Shown here piece by piece: positions 1 through 12,047 of a stretch of DNA of 64,000 nt. Within the stretch, counting starts at the first letter, position 1. Each line of letters begins with the position of its first letter. The position numbers were made by a program, and so were the translations under genes. The notes below the pieces were generated by a model, which was not told the DNA's origin, searched no databases, and saw only the letters and a program-made list of their open reading frames with translations. The stretch comes from Narthecium ossifragum. Lineage: Eukaryota; Streptophyta; Magnoliopsida; Dioscoreales; Nartheciaceae. The stretch covers positions 11,298,290 through 11,362,289 of the forward strand of contig OY986965.1 in assembly GCA_963920575.1 (NCBI GenBank), given 5' to 3'.

Positions 1-117
1 TTCAACTCCGGATTTCACCGCTAGTCGACGTAATAGTATTAGTGATTGAATAAGGACATAAATTTAAGATTTGATTGAGGTTAGTAACGTTTTAACGACA
101 ACGTTTGTAAGCGATCA
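1..117 (+). repeat. 3' end of the 5' LTR (cut by window edge)
   Basis: This stretch is nearly identical to about 9604-9720, with the same order of motifs and the same terminal GCGATCA. The few differences from the 3' LTR show that the copy is not brand new. Confidence 0.85.
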
Positions 118-118
118 A

Positions 119-140
119 TTTTTGGCGCGGTTGCCGGGGA
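119..140 (+). promoter_or_regulatory. Primer-binding region
   Basis: A TTTTTGGCGCGGTTGCCGGGGA-like stretch begins two bases after the LTR end. Athila/Tat-type plant elements carry TTGGCGCCGTTGCCGGGGA here, where a tRNA primes minus-strand synthesis. This copy has one change, GCGCGG for GCGCCG. Confidence 0.7.
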
Positions 141-719
141 ATTCGACGGTTAACTAATTGATTGTCTCTTAACTCATTTTTCTTTGCTAGTTAGGTTTTT
201 CTCTTTCTTATTTTTCCCTTTCTTTATTTTACACTTTTTAGGAATTTTCTGACAATTTTCTGCAATTGTTGCAGCATTGGAACGGATTTTTCTTGAAGAA
301 AAACACAACTCGCAAGACACCTGAAGCGATCGGTCGGACTTGAATCCGATCGATCAGACTGCACCATCTGCTTTGAAGTGGACTTCGAGTGAAGGAGCTT
401 GCGGCCTGGAGTGACCGATCGGACTGGAAACCGACCGATCAGAACTGCGCAGTCAGCTAAGCCTTTTTGCTTCAAACGTTTTCGTTTCAATTGTTGTTTG
501 CCGGGTTTTGTCCTCTCCTCCGAATCAACTGTTTTCTTTTTCTCTTTTTGTGTGTGATCTTGCATGCAACGTAGCCGATCCTTAAATACCCCGCTGGAAC
601 CTTTGGATCTAGAACTAGAGACCACACTCCGAAAAACTAGAGCCTTAGGTTAACAATCTTTGAGTAATTATAAGGAGGCCTTGAGTAACTTGCAATCTAT
701 TCACGAGACCGTTGTCACC

Positions 720-3386
720 ATGGCTGAAAACGAGGGACATGTCATCAACCCTAACGCTAATCTTGGAAGGGGAGGTAATAATAATAACAATGGGGGGGTA
801 CAACGTGTTCCTTTGAGAAATCACTTCTTGCCCACTGCCTACACTTACACTCCTTCCATTGATCCTCCTGCCATCACAGCCTCACACTATGAGATTAGAC
901 CCCAAACGATTCAAATGTTACCCCACTTTCATGGTTTAAGTAATGAGGATCCTTATGAGCACATTCACAATTTTATCGATATTATCACTACACTAAAATT
1001 GGAGAACTTTAATGATGATGCCTTTAAATTAAAACTTTTCCCCTTCTCGTTGAAAGATAAAGCTAAACACTGGCTTCAATGTTTACCTCCACGCTCAATC
1101 ACAACTTGGGACCAACTTCAAGAGGCATTTTTAAGGAAATTCTTTCCCATAATTAAAACTGAGAAATTTCGGACTGAAATCCTTACCTTTGTTCAATATG
1201 ACGATGAGTCTTTCCATGATGCATGGGATAGATTTAAAGACCTTTTAAGAAAATGTCCCCATCATAATATTGATAAATGGGAATTAACTCATAAGTTTTA
1301 TAGAGGCCTTAATGAAAGATGTAAAACTAGGGTTGAAGCTTGTTGTGGGGGTATTCCTTTAGACAAAGATGATGATGAGATATGGAACCTTTATGAACAA
1401 ATTTTCATCGATTCCCAACAACAATACACAAACCCTAGAAGTCGGCCTACAACTAAGTGGGCCTTTGAACTTTTTGAGTTTGATGCCCTTACTGCACAAA
1501 TATCCTTCCTCAATAAAAGGTTTGATAAATTGAAAATGAGGCAAGCACCTGACCCTCCACTATTCCAAAATCAACCTCAAACTTGTGCCTTATGCTCTAG
1601 CCTTACAGATCATATTACTGATTGTCCCCTGGGTCCTTCGTTCCCCGAATTCGTTCAGGAACAAGCAAATGCGGCATATGGTTTCACTAAACATGAGAAT
1701 AATTCATATTCAAACACATATAATCCAGGTTGGAGGAACCATCCTAACTTTAATTGGAGACCACCACAGCAATCTGATACTTTCCAAGGGCAGAGTAGTT
1801 TTTCCAGTGTCCCCATGAATAGATACACATCTATACCTTCTGCAAATCCAAACCCAGGGTACTCTGCGCAATACCAACTAACTGCACCTCCACAAGCACC
1901 CTCTGACCCAACTTTGAACATAATCATGACTACTCTTGCAAATTTGAGTTCTAGCATGAATAACATGAATGCAAACATTACTGCTAGCATGGCTGAGCTT
2001 AAGACTGAGCTTAAGAGCGAAATTGCTTTGATAAGAAATGATGTTAATTCGCATGCTCAATCTATATCCAAATTAGAGACACAACTAGGGCAACTGGCTA
2101 ACACACTGGCTAAAAGAGAGGAAGATAATTTGCCTAGTCAACCTGTGACTAATCCTAGGGGTCAGTATTATGTACACAACAAGAACTTAGAAAGTGCTAA
2201 AGCTGTAGTGACCCTTAGAAGTGGCAAGATTATAGATAATAAAGTAGAGGAACCAGCCGGTTCGACCAATCAATCGGACGATCCGACGATCAATCGGTCG
2301 TCCGACGATCGATCGGCCTCCCAAACGATTGATCGTTCACCCCATGATTACTCCAATATACCACTTGATTACGATCCATCTGATTCTAGGGAGCCTGATC
2401 TTGCTAGATATGTGCCCAAAGTACCTTTCCCTTATGCACTTATGGACCCTTCCTCTAGACCCAATAAGAAATCTTATGTAGAGGAAATCACGAAGATATT
2501 CAAGCGAGTGAACATCAATATACCACTTTTAGAGGCCATCCGACAATTCCCTTCCTATGCGAAATTTCTGAAAGACCTTTGTACCCAAAAACGCAAATCC
2601 AAATCTCAGGTTTCTAAGAAAATATTTCTGACTGAACATGTAAGTTCGATCCTGAAATATGACATTCCACCAAAACTTAAGGATCCAGGCACCCCAACTA
2701 TTTCTTGTTGTATAGGAGACTATTATATTGATGGTGCTCTTCTTGATCTTGGTGCTAGCGTTAATTTACTACCTTACACCCTATATCAGAAATTTGGCAT
2801 GAATGATTTGAAACCTACGACAGTAACCCTTCAGTTAGCTGATAGATCCCTCAAGACACCGTGAGGTATCTTGGAGGATGTGCTGGTTAAGGTTGATGGC
2901 TTCTTTTTTCCGGTTGACTTCATTGTCTTAGACATGGAGCCCGTTGCTCTTTGTAAGAAATCCGTGCCTATTATCTTAGGTCGACCTTTCCTAGCTACTG
3001 CGAATGCTTGTATAAATTGTCGTACAGGTGTTATGGATGTCTCGTTTGGTAACATGAAAAAAAGTGTGAATATATTTAAGGATGCATGTGTGCCTGAAAA
3101 TAATGACTGCTTTGCTATTGATATTATCAATGCTTGGGTTTATAATTATGATTCATCCTTATTTGACATTGACTTGGATACTGGACAATTTGGTGATGAT
3201 TATGCTGAAACAAACTTGTGCACAAAGATGTCAATATTTTCTAAAGTTGAACCACCACCTCCTCCTTTACCTATATCTACACAATCGTCCCTGCCAACAA
3301 CATTTATTTTGAAATTAAAACTTTCGACCCCTTCACATACGGATTATCTCAAGGACAACCCCATTACTTTGGGGGACACATCGTAG
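720..3386 (+). pseudogene. Gag-protease of Athila-like element, one nonsense codon
   Basis: The gene would encode the capsid (Gag) and the aspartic protease of the retrotransposon. The first ATG of the frame is at 720 (MAENEGH...); the frame is open further upstream but without an ATG. A retrotransposon Gag core lies about 80-230 residues in (IDIITTLKLENF, WLQCLPPRSI, FYRGLNE). A proline- and asparagine-rich linker and a leucine-rich segment follow. The retropepsin-like domain has its DLGASVNLLP active-site block near 2743-2772, with ILGRPFLATANACINC in the continuation. A TGA at 2862-2864 splits the frame; relatives read arginine-glycine here (LADRS..P-RG), so CGA to TGA is the likely change. 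The same frame continues without shift to TAG at 3386. No RT follows. The linker at about 2265-2335 holds GATCGATC-like palindromes in coding sequence. Confidence 0.82.
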
Positions 3387-4404
3387 ACCTGGTTGTAAGA
3401 TGAAATATGACGATGGTTTATCTTTTATAAAGGGTGGGGTTTTTAATACACTTGTAGGGAGGAAAGAATCAATAGGACTACATCATCAAACACTTGACCT
3501 ACTGCGGGGCAGGGTATGGTTTAAATCATTATGTGGAGAAAATTATCCTAGGGGGTGTGATCGAGTCCGTCAATCTGAAAGATCCATACTATAACTGACA
3601 TTTTCGGGAAGTCTAGCGAAAGACGTAAAATTACGCGCTTCCTGGGAGGCAACCCAGTTTTCAGAACTTTTCCTTAGCTTTCTTAATTTTTAAGAATTTT
3701 TCATGATTTTCTTTCATTTTTCTGGCTTTTGCCCGAATTTCCTTTATTTTTCTTGATTTTCCTCTCTCCTCCCGTTCTCTCTTCTCCCGCGGCTCGACGT
3801 CCCGGCTCTTCGGCTCGTCCCCGAGCCGACGACCACCGCCGCCCATCACAGCATCTCCGGCCAACCCCAACCCCTGAAGATACTACCGAGACCTCCGCCA
3901 AACTTCCACATTTTCATCCCCGTCTTCCTCTTCCCTCGAGACCCTCTCCTCCGACGCCGGCGAGGCCCTCGGCCATCGTCTTCACCATCACCCACGGTCG
4001 TTCACCGCCCTAAAATACCTCCAGAAGCTTCCTCCGGCCACCACGAAGCTTCCTCCACCATCACAACCATACCTTGCTGGCTGGATCAACGGCTTCGCCT
4101 CCGGCAGTCTCAACCTCTTCGACCACCTTCAAACCGCCGACCAGACGCCCAATTCTTCAATCATCCACCATTGGACACACATGCACGAACCTTCCTCGAC
4201 CATTACTTCCCTCAAATCGAGCCTAGATCATCGGAATCCATCTCCGGCGATCTACACCCCGCCGCGGCCATCTCCAATCCACCACCGGGAGCCACTAATC
4301 CATCGATTAGACACCGTAGATAGACTCCTTGAGCTTCCACGATTCCATCCCTACCGTCCACATCCTCCGGCGACGACGTTTCACCGTCGATCCATCACCG
4401 GCGA
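3387..4404 (+). other. Post-protease remnant and CT-rich proline-codon stretch
   Basis: 3387-3660 is a decayed internal part ending in a CCTGGGAGGCAACCCAG motif, typical of the trailer after the coding region of this element class. From about 3661 the base composition changes. A pyrimidine run is followed by a GC-rich stretch (about 3770-4404) whose forward frames read as proline/serine/arginine-rich peptide with no recognisable domain. It could be captured 5' gene sequence or an earlier insertion. I cannot name a source. Confidence 0.45.
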
Positions 4405-6704
4405 TGTCGCGCCCCGACCCGCGTAGGCCAAACCGGGCCGGCCGATGCGAAGCGGAACCTAACCTACTGCGGAAATTTTGGCGAGGTTTCCCTCTAATCA
4501 TAGTGGTTACCCTAACAAATCATAACCATCCTGTATTAACAAAAATTACAAACCCAAAGACTGAAACTGATATAATATTACAAAAATCCTCAAACAGGGA
4601 AATTATACATTTATCACTCCCGTAGGAGACTATCTATACAAAAGGGTAAAAACATAGATCGCCGCTCCTCAAGTACCGCCAGACGCCGTCACGTCACCAA
4701 ACACCAGCCCGGTAGGGGCGACCGAAGAAGAGATAGCGACAGCACCTGCAAAACGCAGCCCGGGTAGGAGTGAGCACTAAGCTTAGCAGGGATACTACAC
4801 TACGACACTCACAAGGGAGGGAACACAACAGTTTTACCTCCAAGTTTACCCTAGGTGTATACAAGGGTCACATAACCCTACCGGAAGTCCGTGAACGTAG
4901 GCCCAAAACACTGGATACTCTCAACAGGACACAGAACACTGTTTGGCGGGCCAGGACACCGCTGGGCAGGCACTCCTCCACCCAAGAGATTACGAACACC
5001 AGACTCCGACTACACTTCAGATACAAGTTAGAGTCGACACGACCTCTAAACATCAAACAACAAGTATTCAGGTCATCTAACCCTATCATCGAGAACGACT
5101 GAATACTACAAATCGAGTCATGGACCAAGCTATCCGCAACGGTCCTAGAGCTAGATCCGGACTACCTGAAAGTCCCGGATCGGCGATCAACCCATCGCCA
5201 GCGCCCTACACAGATGCAACTAATGCACAACACAATGCATGCTATGGACATGCGCAGGATAATACATGTAAGCATGCAACAGTATGTGATGATATAAATA
5301 ACAAGGTCTGGGCAAGACACCATGCCGGCCCGGGGTGGTGAACAAGTAAAATAAGGTCTAGGAGCTACTACAGTGGTACTACCACCAACTGCCAACAGTC
5401 CACTACAACACCTGCACCGGGAAGCAGCCCCCGCAAACAACAGCTCACAAATAACACAGATAAAGCCCTCGGCGCACGCCGGCATGCAAGGCTAAGGAAA
5501 GCTGTAGGACTACCGGCCCGTTTATTCTAAAAACCCCGAGAGTCATCAGTCCCCCGGTTCACCACTGCCCTATTATAGGGCTAACACGCTTAAACATATG
5601 TACCAGGTATTAAGACAGTAAAGAAAACCGTCATACAAAGCCCCGCTGGCAAAATAAAAAGGGAATTTCTCTCTCTGCCATGGACGGATCGAACCCTCCC
5701 TCAAGGGAGGATCGATCCCTCTAATGACAGAGAGCAAACTCTCCATATCGCACCGAGTCCGATCGATCCATCCTCCCAGGACGATCGATCCGACTCGCGA
5801 TAGGGAACGTCTCAGCTACCCAAGGCACCAGGATCGATCGTCCTCACCCGAGACCGATCGATCCTGCTCGGGTCAGCATGACCAACAAGGAGGGATCGAT
5901 CCATCTCACAGACGGATCGATCGCGTTGGGTTCTCCGGTAAACCGACGGCGAGAAATACCGTCGGAAAACTCCACCAAATCTCACAAAACCTTGGGATCT
6001 AGTAGTACGAAGGATCACGAGTCCAAAACTGGCGGAAATACTACAATCTAACAAGTATACAACAAGATCTAAGGATAAGAACACCAACAGCCGGAAAAAC
6101 TTCCAAAAACCCGGAATAAATGTTGGTAGGATCCCTACCTAAGCAATAGAAGCTTCAATCCCAGCTGCTAGGCCTTGGATCGTCCACAAACTCTTCGAAA
6201 TCCAGGAATTCTCAGCTCAAGAACTCGGTTTTCCAAACAGATTCAAGGAAGAAGGTTTCGTCTGTTTTATAGGCAAACGAACCGACTTAGCAGGATCGAT
6301 CCGTCCAAGGAGACCGATCGATCCAGCCAAGAGAACGATCGATCCAGCCAAGAGAACGATCGATCCAGCCCAAGAGACCGATCGATCCTTCTCCGAGTCC
6401 GATCGATCCGTCCCAAGAGACCGATCGATCCTTTGCAATGATCCATATTCCTGGCAAAGACCGATCGATCCTTCTAGCAAGGAAGGATCCATCCGTCTTT
6501 CGCAGGAAGCTGGACTTGGGCTAAAACTTAACCCAAGCCCGGATCTTTCGATCCCGGGTCCCACTAACCATTCTAGCCAAACATTACCATAAACATGGTC
6601 AGTGTGTGCACACGCGGGTGTGAAACAAGCCGACAAGGCGTAATTTACCAAATTGCCCTTGCTACCCGCAACGAGCCACAGGAGTAGAGGGATGGGTCCT
6701 CACA
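4405..6704 (-). mobile_element. Solo LTR, family B (reversed)
   Basis: The ends read TGTCGCGCCCCGACCC... and ...GGGATGGGTCCTCACA, matching the termini of the solo LTRs at 22459-24918 and 53847-56250 (TGTGAGGGCCCGTCCC in the forward sense). A shared inner block is 'gcacctgcaaa..cgcagcccgggtaggagtgagc' at about 4747-4773. No internal retroelement coding lies between the ends, so this is a single LTR left by LTR-LTR recombination or a truncated copy. Left flank GGCGA and right flank GACAA do not form a clear 5-bp target duplication. A GATCGATC-rich palindrome cluster lies at 5690-6490. Strand follows the TATA box in the better-kept copy at 22459. Confidence 0.72.
5690..6490. repeat. GATCGATC palindrome cluster in solo LTR B
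   Basis: Many copies of (G/C)GATCGATCC and CCGATCGATCC sit 15-40 bp apart, densest at 6294-6470. The surrounding bases vary while the octamer is kept. Confidence 0.8.
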
Positions 6705-7566
6705 GACAAGCTCTCAGCCGTCCAACTGCTACAGGACACGATCCAGATGCTACATAGCTTCGATTTCGAATCAAACGATCTCTATCTTTAATCTGGATGA
6801 AATTTTGGATGATGAATATGTTGTGTGTTATGCATGGATGCTTCGAGGTATTCTAAGATTTTATTTTTATATTTCAATTTTATGTGGATGAATGATTGTA
6901 CAGATTAATATATCATGCCAATACAAAAGAGACTCTGCCAAAATTTTCTATGATTCTAATACTTTTTGACCTTTTATTTGTTATATTTGATCTTTTTGGA
7001 AAGGTATATATTTGTGTGACAGGTTAGGGTGGGGAATGAAATATTTATTCAATTATGACGGTGCCTAAACTAAAATTGGAAGAGAGAGAAATCTATTTCT
7101 GAGGTTATCTCTACCCTTTATTCTTGATTTATTTTTATGACTTAGTGTAATTGGGGACAATTACATTTAAGTTGGGGGTATCCTTCATAAATTTCATGCT
7201 CATATATTTTTCTGGTAACCAAATATTATACATCCCTTGAATTATGTCAAAAGAATGAAATTATGATATGATTTGACAAAGGTGCATGTTTTTGAAATTT
7301 ATCTTATGAATTATTCTGAGACTTGTATGTCATATAAGAAATAGTAAATTTTTGCTATGCATGATATTATTTCTATACTTTAACACTTTTACCATGATCT
7401 AAGGATAGCTTGACATATCATAATGTACATGTTCACTTCCACATGTTAAGGGGTTGATATTAGATTCTAAGCATGATACTGGGATAGGTTTACAATTTTA
7501 TGTCATGACATAGAAAATACATGAACACATGCAATTATCTGAGTATGCGGAAAAAAAAAGAAAAAA

Positions 7567-7729
7567 GGATTTTCAACTTAGTAACCGGGCAGTGTGCCTA
7601 GCCAGCGTGGTGTTCGCGTAAAACGGTTGAATTTCCTGAAAAAAAAGAAAAAAAGACAGGATTTTCAACTTAGTAACCGGGCAGTGTGTCTAGCCAGCGT
7701 GGTGTTCGCGTAAAACAGTTGAAATTCCT
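7567..7729 (+). repeat. 92-bp direct tandem repeat
   Basis: The unit begins GGATTTTCAACTTAGTAACC and includes GGGCAGTGTG.CTAGCCAGCG and TGTTCGCGTAAAAC. The first copy starts at 7567 and the second at 7659, separated by an A/G-rich run. The older relative has a single copy at about 9792-9855, so the doubling arose after the two elements split, or was lost there. Confidence 0.85.
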
Positions 7730-8249
7730 ACGAAAAGAAAAAAAAAAGAAAAATGAATAAAAGCAGAGATTGCTATGTGATAAGTGGAAAATATGTGCTT
7801 GAATATGATTGTGATCTTAAATAGTTGAAGTGTTTAGATATAGTTGATACTCTGAAACATGTGGAACCCCATTCATACACAGGAGTGTTAAAGTTATTTT
7901 TAATCATGATTAAAAATGTTGAAGTGTTGGAAATATGTTATGATATGTTTTGATTTATTATGTTTTTATGTGACTATGAGTTGAATGGTATATTTATGGA
8001 TATTATTTCTATTTCATGCAGTAGAGTTGGTGAATATTGTGATTGATTTCTAATGATATATTCAAGGGAATGTATAGATATTTGTGGGTGTCATCCCTGA
8101 AAACCCTCAGGAGACTATAACTCCTCCACTGGGGTAACCCAGAGGTTTAAAGGCTTGTTGCACATGCTAAGTGCAATCGTGAGACCTACGAAAGTGGCCA
8201 GTTAGATTTATTGCTTTCTTTTAATATTTTCTTTGCTCGAGGACTAGGA

Positions 8250-8268
8250 AAGTGTAAGTTAGGGGGTG
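8250..8268 (+). promoter_or_regulatory. Polypurine tract
   Basis: The stretch AAGTGTAAGTTAGGGGGTG lies directly before the LTR start TGATAAGTCAC. It has the position and composition of the plus-strand primer of LTR elements. The older copy has AAGTTGGGGGGTG at the matching place. Confidence 0.65.
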
Positions 8269-9720
8269 TGATAAGTCACTAATTATTCCTAATTAAACCC
8301 CTTAAATTACCTTTGTTAGGCTTAGAGTAGTTGTATTTGATATCTTAATGTTTTATTTCAGGTTTAAGAATGATTTGAGAAGGAATACAAGAAATTCGGG
8401 CAAAAATCACTAAATTCTGCAAAAAGACTGTTTCGTCGACTGTTTGGAAATAACTCACCAGAAATGTTACAAAACTCTAAATATTCTGAAATTCTGGGAG
8501 CTGAAATATGACTTCAAGAGGTACAACTTTCATGTTGGACACTTGGCGAGATTCCGTACAGATTAATACCAGTTTTGAAGACTATGAAGATACACAGCTG
8601 CTGGAAACTGGTCCGTCGATGCTCAGGAGAATATTTGCTAAGTATTCCAGATAAGTCTAAATAGTGTCAAATCTCTGGGACAGGACATAAGGCTTCCTAA
8701 TCTACATCTTTCATGTTGACCACATTTCCAAATTACGGACGGGTTGAACCCAGTCGCGATCAGAAGAGACTGTCAGAATTAAACTAGGAAATCCGAGTTG
8801 CACTAGAGGTCAAACTCAACCCATAACCCTAATTCCGGGAATACACCTATAAGAAGGTGTTGGTTGGCCGAAAATCGGGCATCTTTTGGACCACTTTTGG
8901 AGAAGAAGGCTAGGATTTTGAAGATGGAGATCTTTCCGCGGGGATCGACGGCTTCCTTCCCAACACCTTTGGATCTTATTCAGAAGATGAGTAGCTAATT
9001 CTTAACTTAGGGATCTTATGAAACTCTAGTGTAGCTTTTGATTTTCTTTGGTTTGATTCTTGTAAACTTCTTCTCAACATGATATCATAAATATGGTTTT
9101 AATGATTAGAGATTTGAGGGAACAGAGTTCCTTTGAAGTATTTTCAGTCGTATAAGCTTTCTGTGATTGTTAGATTTATGAGATAATTTTCATGTGATTT
9201 ATGGTTTGCTTTTGAGATAGGCTATGCTATGCTAGGATAGGTTGTGCCAAGGTCATTAGGAGTAGTATAACTTAAAGTAATCGTATGATCGAAGACAACC
9301 TATGCCAAGAAAGATAGGCTATGCCGTTAGGAACATAAATCTTATTTTAGGGATTCATATGAGCTTGTAGCCATATGATCCATAATGTTGAGAGAAGTGA
9401 ACAAGAGGATAACTAGAGAAGATTGAAGGTGAAGCTAGGGTGGATTGAGTAATCTCTCGGTAATTCATCACTTGGTTCCAATCCCGATCACTTTACTTGC
9501 TTTCTTAGATAGTTTTTTTAGATAATTCAACCGATATTTTGATTACTCCGTTTAGGAATCAGTTTCGAGAATTGATTTTCAGTTTCCAACGTTTTCCCTG
9601 TGGTTCGACTCCGGATTTCACCGCTAGTCTACGTAGTAGTATTAGTGATTGAATAAGGACATAAATTTCAGATTTGATTGAGGTTAGCAACGTTTTAACG
9701 ACAACGTTTGTGTGCGATCA
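8269..9720 (+). repeat. 3' LTR of the Athila-like element
   Basis: A 1452-bp LTR bounded by TGATAAGTCAC and GCGATCA. Its start matches the solo LTR at 50730 and the older LTR at 10544, and its end matches 1-117. A CCTATAAGAAGG sequence near 8847 is a candidate TATA element, followed by a leader that carries GGATC-type motifs. Confidence 0.85.
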
Positions 9721-11953
9721 ATGTCATGTCACTGAAAATACATGAACACATGCAATTGTCTGAATATGCAAAATATATGCATAAAAAAAGGGATTTTCAA
9801 CTTAATAACCGGGCAGTGTGCCTGACCAGCATAGTGTTCGCGTAAAACGGTTGAACATGAAAATATGACTAGTTATGATTTGTAGCCTTTTTGGTTTGAG
9901 CATGAGAGTCTGAAGGGTGTTCTACACTTAGTGCCTTAAAGCCAACTGGTTTGCGAGTCACCGGCTTGAATCTCGTTACATGAACTATGAAGAAAGCTTA
10001 AGAAATCATAACATTGTACATGTCATAAAAAAGAAAAGAAAAAAAAGAGAAATTGCTATATGACAAGTAGAAGATATGTGTTTGGATAGAATTGTGATTT
10101 TGAATAGTTGAAGTGTTTAGATATAATTGATACTCTGAAGCATGTGAAATCTTATTCACACACATGAGTGTTAAAAGTTATTTTTAGTCATGATTAAATA
10201 TGTTAAAGTGTTCTAAATATGTTATGACATGTTTTGATTTACTATATTTTTATGTGACTATGAGTTGAAGAGTGTATTTGTGGATATTATTTCTATTTCA
10301 TGCATTAGCGTTAATGAGTATTATGATTGATTTCTAATGGCATATTCAAGGGAATGTATAGATGTTTGTGGGTGTCATCCACGAAAACCCTCAGGAGACT
10401 ATAACTCCTCCACTGGGGTAACCCAGGGGTTTAAAGACATGCTAAATGCAATCATGAGACCTATGAAAGTGGCTAGTTAGATTTATTGCTTTCTTTTTAT
10501 CTTTTCTTTGCTCGAGAACTGGCAAAGTGTAAGTTGGGGGGTGTGATGAATCACTAAATATTCATAATTAAACCTCTTAATTTACCTTTGTTAAGCCTAG
10601 AGTAGTTGTATTTAATAGTTTGTTAGTTGATTTCAGGTTTAATCATGATTTGAAAAGAAATACAAAAAATTCGGCTAAAAAGATGAATTTATGTGATAAA
10701 GACTGCTTCGTCGCATGTCAGGCGAATATTCTCTAGAAATTCAGTATACGTCCAAATACTCTGGAAATTTTGTACATGATAGAAGACTTCAATATCTACA
10801 ACTTTTATGTTGGACATTTTGTGAGACTCATGATGGATTGATAGCAGTTTTGAAGAAGATAAAGGTATATAGTTGCTGGAAAACTGGTCCGTCGACGTTC
10901 AGAAGAATATTCTTCAAATATTCTCAATATGCCTAAACATTATGAAATCTTGGGGATATGAGAGAGTACTTCCTAGTATACAACGTTTGTGATGACAAAG
11001 GTTCCAGATTCCGAACTGATTGGGCCTAGTTGTGCTCGGAATAAGACTATTAGAATTAATTCAGGAAATCCGAGTTGTAATTGAAGTTTAAGTCAACTCA
11101 AACTCTAATTTTCGGAGTTCTCTTATAAATAGGGTTATTTAATCCGAATTTTTCATCTTTTTGACAATCTTTGGAGAAGGAAGAAGAATACGACGAGGAT
11201 GCGGATGGTGACAACTTCCTATTCCAAGCCGATGGCGTTCATCCAAAAGATGAGTTGCTAATGATTGTACTTAAGATTATTCATGAAACCCTAGCGTAGT
11301 TTTCTATATTCTTTGGTTTGACTCTTGTAATATTCTCAAGACATGATCTTATGGATTTGATTTTAATTTTAATAGAGTTGAAATAACAGAGCTCCTTGAC
11401 GTACTTTTAGTCCTACATAATTTCTGTGATTGATTGTAGTGATTCATAGGATGGTTTTCATGTGGTTTGTGAATACATGATGAGATACTTTATGCTTAGT
11501 GACGATAGGTTGTGCTAAGGTTACCCCGAAGACAAGCTATGCTAATCGAAGATAAAGTATGCATTTGAAAAACACTTACTTTCTTTTAGGGAATAAATGT
11601 AAGCTTAAGAAGCTGTGGATCCATAATGTTTAGAGAAGAGAACAAGAGGATAACTAGAGAAGATTGAAGGCAAAACTAGGGTGGATTGAGTAATTCCTAA
11701 ATCACTTATCCATTGATTCGAATTGATCATATTTAATTGCTTTCTTTAGATAGTTTCAGGTTAATTCAAACTTATCTTTCATTCAAACTTATCTTTAGAG
11801 TTTTGAAAATTGATTTCAATCTTTCCTTGTAAATTCCATATAGTTCGACTCCGGACTTCACCGCTATTCTAACTAATAGTGTAGTGATTGAATAAGGATT
11901 ATAAATTTAATATTTGATTGAGTTTGCAACGTTTTAACGACTAAGTTAAGTGA
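9721..11953 (+). mobile_element. 3' part of an older Athila-like element with its LTR
   Basis: 9721-10543 repeats the internal 3' region of the first element from the TGTCATG block onward. 10544-11953 repeats its LTR (start TGATGAATCAC, a TATAAATAGGG motif near 11125, end near AAGTGATA). The relative has drifted visibly from the first copy. Its left portion is not in the window, as expected if the first element inserted into it. The small ORF at 10715-10936 is a chance frame in the LTR. Confidence 0.72.
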
Positions 11954-12047
11954 TATTCCCATTTTTTGGGATGACCCACCTTAACCTTGCTTATTCCTAT
12001 TTTACTAACCCCATTTTGTTTGGGGATAAGGTGGGGGCAACCCACCT

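Larger units (their letters stand above)
6705..8268 (+). other. Non-coding 3' internal region of Athila-like element
   Basis: AT-rich DNA with no open frame of note. Parts of it (7500-8268) recur at 9721-10543, confirming that it belongs to the element and not to the host. It holds a short tandem repeat (7567-7729) and, near its end, a conserved GTCATCC..GAAAACCCTCAGGAG block (about 8090-8160) also present at 10374-10440. Confidence 0.65.
1..9720 (+). mobile_element. Athila-like Ty3 LTR retrotransposon, non-autonomous, nested
   Basis: The first 117 bases match the last part of the LTR at 8269-9720 (both contain the stretch from the 'gatttcaccgctag' motif to the terminal GCGATCA), so the window opens inside the 5' LTR. 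A primer-binding-like TTGGCGC..TTGCCGGGGA sequence follows directly, then gag-protease (720-3386), a long non-coding part, a purine-rich tract and the full 3' LTR. No reverse transcriptase, RNase H or integrase is present, so the element would depend on enzymes from a relative. A reversed solo LTR of another family lies at 4405-6704. DNA after 9720 resumes inside a related element, which suggests that this copy is nested in an older one. Assignment to the Athila/Tat side of Ty3/gypsy rests on the primer-binding region and the DLGASVNLLP-type protease. Confidence 0.8.
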
